From UBA5859 sp041940025 (lineage in GTDB: Bacteria; Pseudomonadota; Gammaproteobacteria; UBA5859): a stretch of DNA of 46,484 bases. The notes beneath the pieces were generated by a model. That model worked only from the letters and a program-made list of their open reading frames with translations, searched no databases and was not told where the DNA came from. The stretch lies in contig JBGTSY010000015.1 of the NCBI GenBank assembly GCA_041940025.1, positions 1-46,484 of the forward strand, written 5' to 3'. Shown one piece after another: positions 43,281 through 46,484 of this stretch; positions within the stretch are counted from its first letter, which is position 1; the number at the start of each line of letters is the position of its first letter. Made by a program: the position numbers and the translations under genes.

Positions 43281-44027
43281 TCAGGATTTATCGATTTGGC
43301 GCTTAATTTCGAACATGGTCACACCCGCAGCGACGGACACATTGAGGCTTTGCAGTGAGGTTGCCATGGGGATCCTCACTAAAAAATCACATTCCTCTCT
43401 CACCACGGGCCGCAGTCCTTTTGCTTCTCCACCTAACACAACAGCGACCGAAGCCGGTAAATCAATATCGTAGAGACTCTGCACACCATTCAAAGCGAGC
43501 CCTACCACCCAAATATCTAACTTCTTCAAGGCTCGTAAAGTGCGCGCCAAATTGGTGACCTGATACAGTGGAACTAACTCTGTGGCGCCGCTAGCCACTT
43601 TGCGAACGGTCGCCGTCAAACCGACTGCTCTATCCTTAGGTACCACCACCGCATCGAATCCTGCGGCCGCAGCGCTTCTGATACAGGCACCAAGATTATG
43701 AGGATCTTGTACGCTGTCGAGCACCAACAGTTTTGCGCTATCTAAAGCTTCAAGGTGACGCACTAACGCGTGTTGATCTTGAGTCGCATGCGCCTTGAGC
43801 ACACCCATCACACCCTGATGCTTGGCGCCGGGCGACTGTTTCTCCAGTTCTTCTTTTTCCACCCAGGTAATTTCTAATGGCACAGCGTCCGCTAGAGCGA
43901 GAATACGCTGCACACGTTTCTCTTCACGTTTGCTATTTAAAATGAGGCAGGATACTAATTCCTCTGGTTGGTGTGTCAACACAGACTCCAATGCATGCAA
44001 ACCAAACACTTTATTTTGCTTGCTCAC
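43281..44027 (-). CDS. rlmB: 23S rRNA (guanosine-2'-O-) methyltransferase
   Basis: RlmB methylates a guanosine (G2251 in E. coli) of 23S rRNA with SAM. I place the start at the GTG at 44027 (248 aa, MSKQNKVFGLHALESVL), preceded by AGAGGT at good spacing; the longer frame from 44111 runs into rnr. The N-domain (about 1-75) is the L30e-like part, and the SPOUT domain carries LDSVQDPHNLGACIRSAAAAGF, VVLGGEAKGLR and MATSLQSLNVSVAAGVTMFE, the last two forming the knotted SAM site. E. coli RlmB has 243 aa. It lies 1 base after the rnr stop, so the two are coupled. Confidence 0.95.
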   Translation of the reverse strand: MSKQNKVFGLHALESVLTHQPEELVSCLILNSKREEKRVQRILALADAVPLEITWVEKEELEKQSPGAKHQGVMGVLKAHATQDQHALVRHLEALDSAKLLVLDSVQDPHNLGACIRSAAAAGFDAVVVPKDRAVGLTATVRKVASGATELVPLYQVTNLARTLRALKKLDIWVVGLALNGVQSLYDIDLPASVAVVLGGEAKGLRPVVREECDFLVRIPMATSLQSLNVSVAAGVTMFEIKRQIDKS

Positions 44028-44028
44028 C

Positions 44029-46203
44029 CTACCTCTTTCTCTTTTTACCTTTTGATTTTTTCTTACGAAGTGGTTTTCTAGTTTCAATGGTCGAACTGTC
44101 CGCCAGCACAAAATCTATCTTCTTGGTTTCAATATCTACCGCTGCCACTTTAATGCGAATCGTCTGCCCCAATTGGTAATGAATGCCTGTTCTTCTGCCA
44201 TTCAACCGGTGATGAATCGGGTCAAACTCAAAGTACTCCTGACCCAATGAGGTGACGTGTACCAAACCTTGTATATAGGTTTCCGTCAATTCGACAAATA
44301 GACCAAAGTTAGTCACACCGGTGATACAACCATCAAATTCCTGGCCCAACTTATCCAGCATAAATTGGCATTTTATCCAATCCATTAACGCCCAACCGGC
44401 TTCATCTGCTCGTCTTTCAGTATAAGAGCAGTGCTCACCCATGGACTCCATTCTCTCAGTGTCATAGACAAAATTTTCAGCAGATCCACCATCAATTAAA
44501 TGACAGATGGCGCGATGTACAATGAGATCAGGATAACGCCGAATGGGAGAAGTAAAATGGGTATATTCTTTATAGGCCAAACCGAAATGACTTTGATTGT
44601 CTGCTTCATACACTGCCTGACTCAAAGAACGTAGCAGTACAGTCTCAATAAGGTGTCTATCGGGACGCGTCTTAACCTGTGAAATCAGTGCTGAATAATG
44701 TTTCGGTTGTGGCTGATTGCCACCAGCTAAATCTAATCCCAATGATTTTAAAAAAGTCTTGAGATCTTGCAATTTTTCACTAGATGGCCCCAGATGATTA
44801 CGATACAGCGTGGGCATTTTGTGCTTATTTAAATACTTGGCCGCAGATACATTTGCCGCCAGCATGCACTCTTCTATCAAGCGATGTGCCTGATTCCTTT
44901 GCACCGCACCCATATTTAAGATCTGCAAATTATCGTCTAATTCCACTTTAGCTTCGGTGGAATCAAAATCTATGGCCCCCCGAATTTGGCGTCCGGCATA
45001 GAGTTGTTGATAAAGTGAAAACAGTGCATTTAAGTGTGGCAACGCATCGGCAAACTGATTCTTTAGCTCATCATCCTGTTGTTCCAAAATGGCGCTTACC
45101 TGAGTATAAGTGAAGCGTTGATGAGAGCGAATCAGTGCACGATAAAAGCGGTGGCGAGTCACTTTCCCCTCCGCGTTGACACTCATCTGACACACCAAAA
45201 CCAATCTATTTTCATCCGGTTTTAAGGAACAAAGGCCGTTGGACAGTGTCTCCGGCAACATGGGTATCACCCTATGGGGGAAATAAACAGAGTTACCTCT
45301 ATTGAACGCTTCTTTATCTAGTGCATCCTGATGCTTAACATAGTGAGACACATCCGCAATTGCCACATAAAGTTGCCATCCACCGGCATTTTGAGATTCA
45401 CAATAGATCGCGTCATCGAAATCTTTTGCATCTTCTCCATCTATGGTGACAAAATATTTATCGCGCAAATCTTTGCGATCATCAGACGCTTCAGTGTCCA
45501 GCTTCTTCTGACACCGCTGTGCTCTGTTCAACGCAGATTCCGGCCAGTGCTCTGGCAAATCGTACTCACGAACCACTAACTGGGTCGCCAGCTGCAGATC
45601 CATGTGACGGCCCAGGGTCTCCACCACCTGGCCCACTGGCGGCCGTCGCTTTGTGGGCGGCTCACAAATCACTACTTCCACCCACTGGCCAACCTGATGA
45701 CGGTTTGGCTTGTCCGCCAAAATTATATCGTGAGAAATACGAGGATTTTCCGGGGTCACAAAATAGATATTATCTTTGTGCTTCAACTTACCCACTAACT
45801 TCTGTGTGTTGCGCGTCAACACATCTACAATGGCACCTTCTAATCGCCCTTTTGCATCTTCCCCAACAATTCTGCACAGGGCGCGATCGCCATGAAAGAG
45901 TTGGCGCATTTCGGAGAAAGGCAAATAGAGATCTTTCGACCCTTCATCGGGCACCAGAAATCCATATCCGTCTGCATGTCCCATCACCTTGCCCGCGATA
46001 AAACTCAATTCTGAAGCCACCACATAACCGGCGCGACGATTTTTGATTATTTGACCATCTCGCACCATCGCCTTTAATCGCTTGCGGAGTGCGTCTCGGT
46101 CTTCTTGGGACTCTATCTGCAATAGCGCTACCAATTGACTATAAGTCAAAGGTGCGGCCTGCTTCGAGAGTTGTTCTAAGATGTATTCACGGCTGGCGAT
46201 GGG
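44029..46203 (-). CDS. rnr: Ribonuclease R, N-terminus missing at the contig junction
   Basis: RNase R degrades structured RNA 3' to 5'. Domains in order from the right: a winged helix (REYILEQLSKQAAPLTYSQLV), two cold-shock domains (YGFLVPDEGSKDLYLPFSEM and following), the RNB domain with catalytic Asp residues in DGEDAKDFDDAIYC, an S1 domain (FDGCITGVTNFGLFVELTET) and a Lys/Arg-rich tail (RKPLRKKKSKGKKRKR). The frame extends on to an ATG at 46290, but MNLGPPASPLWATAPGP and the residues up to about QPIASRE are antisense of foreign high-G+C DNA. The family normally begins with a short basic segment then a motif like NPIPSRE. The start and about 20 residues are therefore lost. Coding support ends at about 46203. 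Confidence 0.9.
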   Translation of the reverse strand, partial: PIASREYILEQLSKQAAPLTYSQLVALLQIESQEDRDALRKRLKAMVRDGQIIKNRRAGYVVASELSFIAGKVMGHADGYGFLVPDEGSKDLYLPFSEMRQLFHGDRALCRIVGEDAKGRLEGAIVDVLTRNTQKLVGKLKHKDNIYFVTPENPRISHDIILADKPNRHQVGQWVEVVICEPPTKRRPPVGQVVETLGRHMDLQLATQLVVREYDLPEHWPESALNRAQRCQKKLDTEASDDRKDLRDKYFVTIDGEDAKDFDDAIYCESQNAGGWQLYVAIADVSHYVKHQDALDKEAFNRGNSVYFPHRVIPMLPETLSNGLCSLKPDENRLVLVCQMSVNAEGKVTRHRFYRALIRSHQRFTYTQVSAILEQQDDELKNQFADALPHLNALFSLYQQLYAGRQIRGAIDFDSTEAKVELDDNLQILNMGAVQRNQAHRLIEECMLAANVSAAKYLNKHKMPTLYRNHLGPSSEKLQDLKTFLKSLGLDLAGGNQPQPKHYSALISQVKTRPDRHLIETVLLRSLSQAVYEADNQSHFGLAYKEYTHFTSPIRRYPDLIVHRAICHLIDGGSAENFVYDTERMESMGEHCSYTERRADEAGWALMDWIKCQFMLDKLGQEFDGCITGVTNFGLFVELTETYIQGLVHVTSLGQEYFEFDPIHHRLNGRRTGIHYQLGQTIRIKVAAVDIETKKIDFVLADSSTIETRKPLRKKKSKGKKRKR

Positions 46204-46205
46204 TT

Positions 46206-46484
46206 GCCGAGGGGGCGGAGGCCAACCTCCGCGGAGCGCTGGCCCGGGTGCTGTTGCCCAAAGGGGCGAAGCAGGCGGACCAAGGTTCATCGAAGGCCCA
46301 GCAATTGAACCTCACCGCAGAGCAGCGCGAGCGTTGCCTCAAGGTCCTGCGGCAAGGTTTCCGAGGCGACGAGTTCTGGCCCTCGATCCATGCCGCCGAA
46401 GGTCTCACACTGGGCGGGTACGGAGCAGAGATCATCGCCCCGCTGAGTGAGAAGTTGAAGACGGAGACCGACGACCAACGCCGA
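46206..46484 (+). CDS. Partial foreign-looking gene, HEAT-repeat-like, chimeric end
   Basis: From about 46204 the base composition jumps to markedly G+C-rich. One plus-strand frame is open through 93 codons to the window end, with codons ending mostly in G or C. It contains ANLRGALARVLLPKGAKQAD, LTAEQRERCLKVLRQGFRGD and EFWPSIHAAEGLTLGGYGAE. The last segment, with AAEGLTLGGYGAEI and TDDQRR, looks like the helical repeats (HEAT-like) of proteins common in high-G+C planctomycetes; that link is a memory-based impression. No start or stop lies in the window. It has nothing to do with rnr on the other strand. Confidence 0.6.

Noticed and set aside
46029..46290. rnr start at 46290
   Set aside because: The extra residues are antisense of the G+C-rich segment and match no RNase R N-terminus.

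Overview
The window is one contig-like stretch of gammaproteobacterial chromosome of moderate G+C, ending at its right edge in about 280 bases of unrelated, much more G+C-rich DNA. The lineage call rests on the conserved block rnr-rlmB-rpsF-rpsR-(DUF2232 membrane gene)-rplI-dnaB-alr-radA at the right, the divergent ppsA/ppsR pair, the methylcitrate genes prpB-prpC-prpD, and yihY, pabB and fetB. The order fits the Pseudomonadales/Oceanospirillales/Cellvibrionales sphere; I cannot name a genus. No rRNA, tRNA, insertion sequence, prophage or CRISPR array was found.

Layout. 1-3.8 kb: a Fur-box-preceded imelysin lipoprotein gene (cut by the window start), an exported protein with a His-rich C-terminus, and an alkaline phosphatase. 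4.2-9.6 kb: an aldehyde dehydrogenase, an exported protein of two tandem alpha/beta-hydrolase domains whose second copy lacks the nucleophile serine, a decayed plus-strand gene, and a small lipoprotein. 9.9-17.7 kb: central carbon metabolism. PEP synthase (minus) is divergent from its regulator ppsR (plus), which converges on a minus-strand run of citE-like lyase, prpB, prpC, prpD. The methylcitrate cycle turns propionyl-CoA into pyruvate and succinate, and PpsA turns pyruvate into PEP, so the cluster suits gluconeogenic growth on propionate or odd-chain fatty acids. 18-19.5 kb: an unrecognised exported protein. 19.9-23.1 kb (plus): yihY, then a sigma factor, a zinc-type anti-sigma factor and a small exported helical protein closed by a strong terminator.

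23.1-32.5 kb: fetB without fetA, class I fumarase, pabB, an operon of response regulator, sensor kinase and alpha/beta-hydrolase, malate dehydrogenase, and a membrane-anchored protein with two repeated four-cysteine modules. 32.8-37.2 kb: a long-chain acyl-CoA ligase divergent from a class V aminotransferase, then a permuted NlpC/P60-like (YiiX-type) hydrolase and a small ORF. 37.2-46.2 kb: information-processing genes, all minus, with overlapping starts and stops (dnaB/alr and alr/radA) and a clear sigma70 promoter in front of rpsF. The rnr reading frame loses its natural N-terminus at about 46203, where the foreign-looking segment begins.

I found no complete new defence or mobile system. 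The most unusual items are the probable chimeric junction at 46.2 kb, the half-dead tandem hydrolase, the double-RCC repeat protein, the two-component/hydrolase operon, the sigma/anti-sigma/exported-protein cassette, the His-tailed exported protein and the decayed gene at 8.5-9.2 kb.
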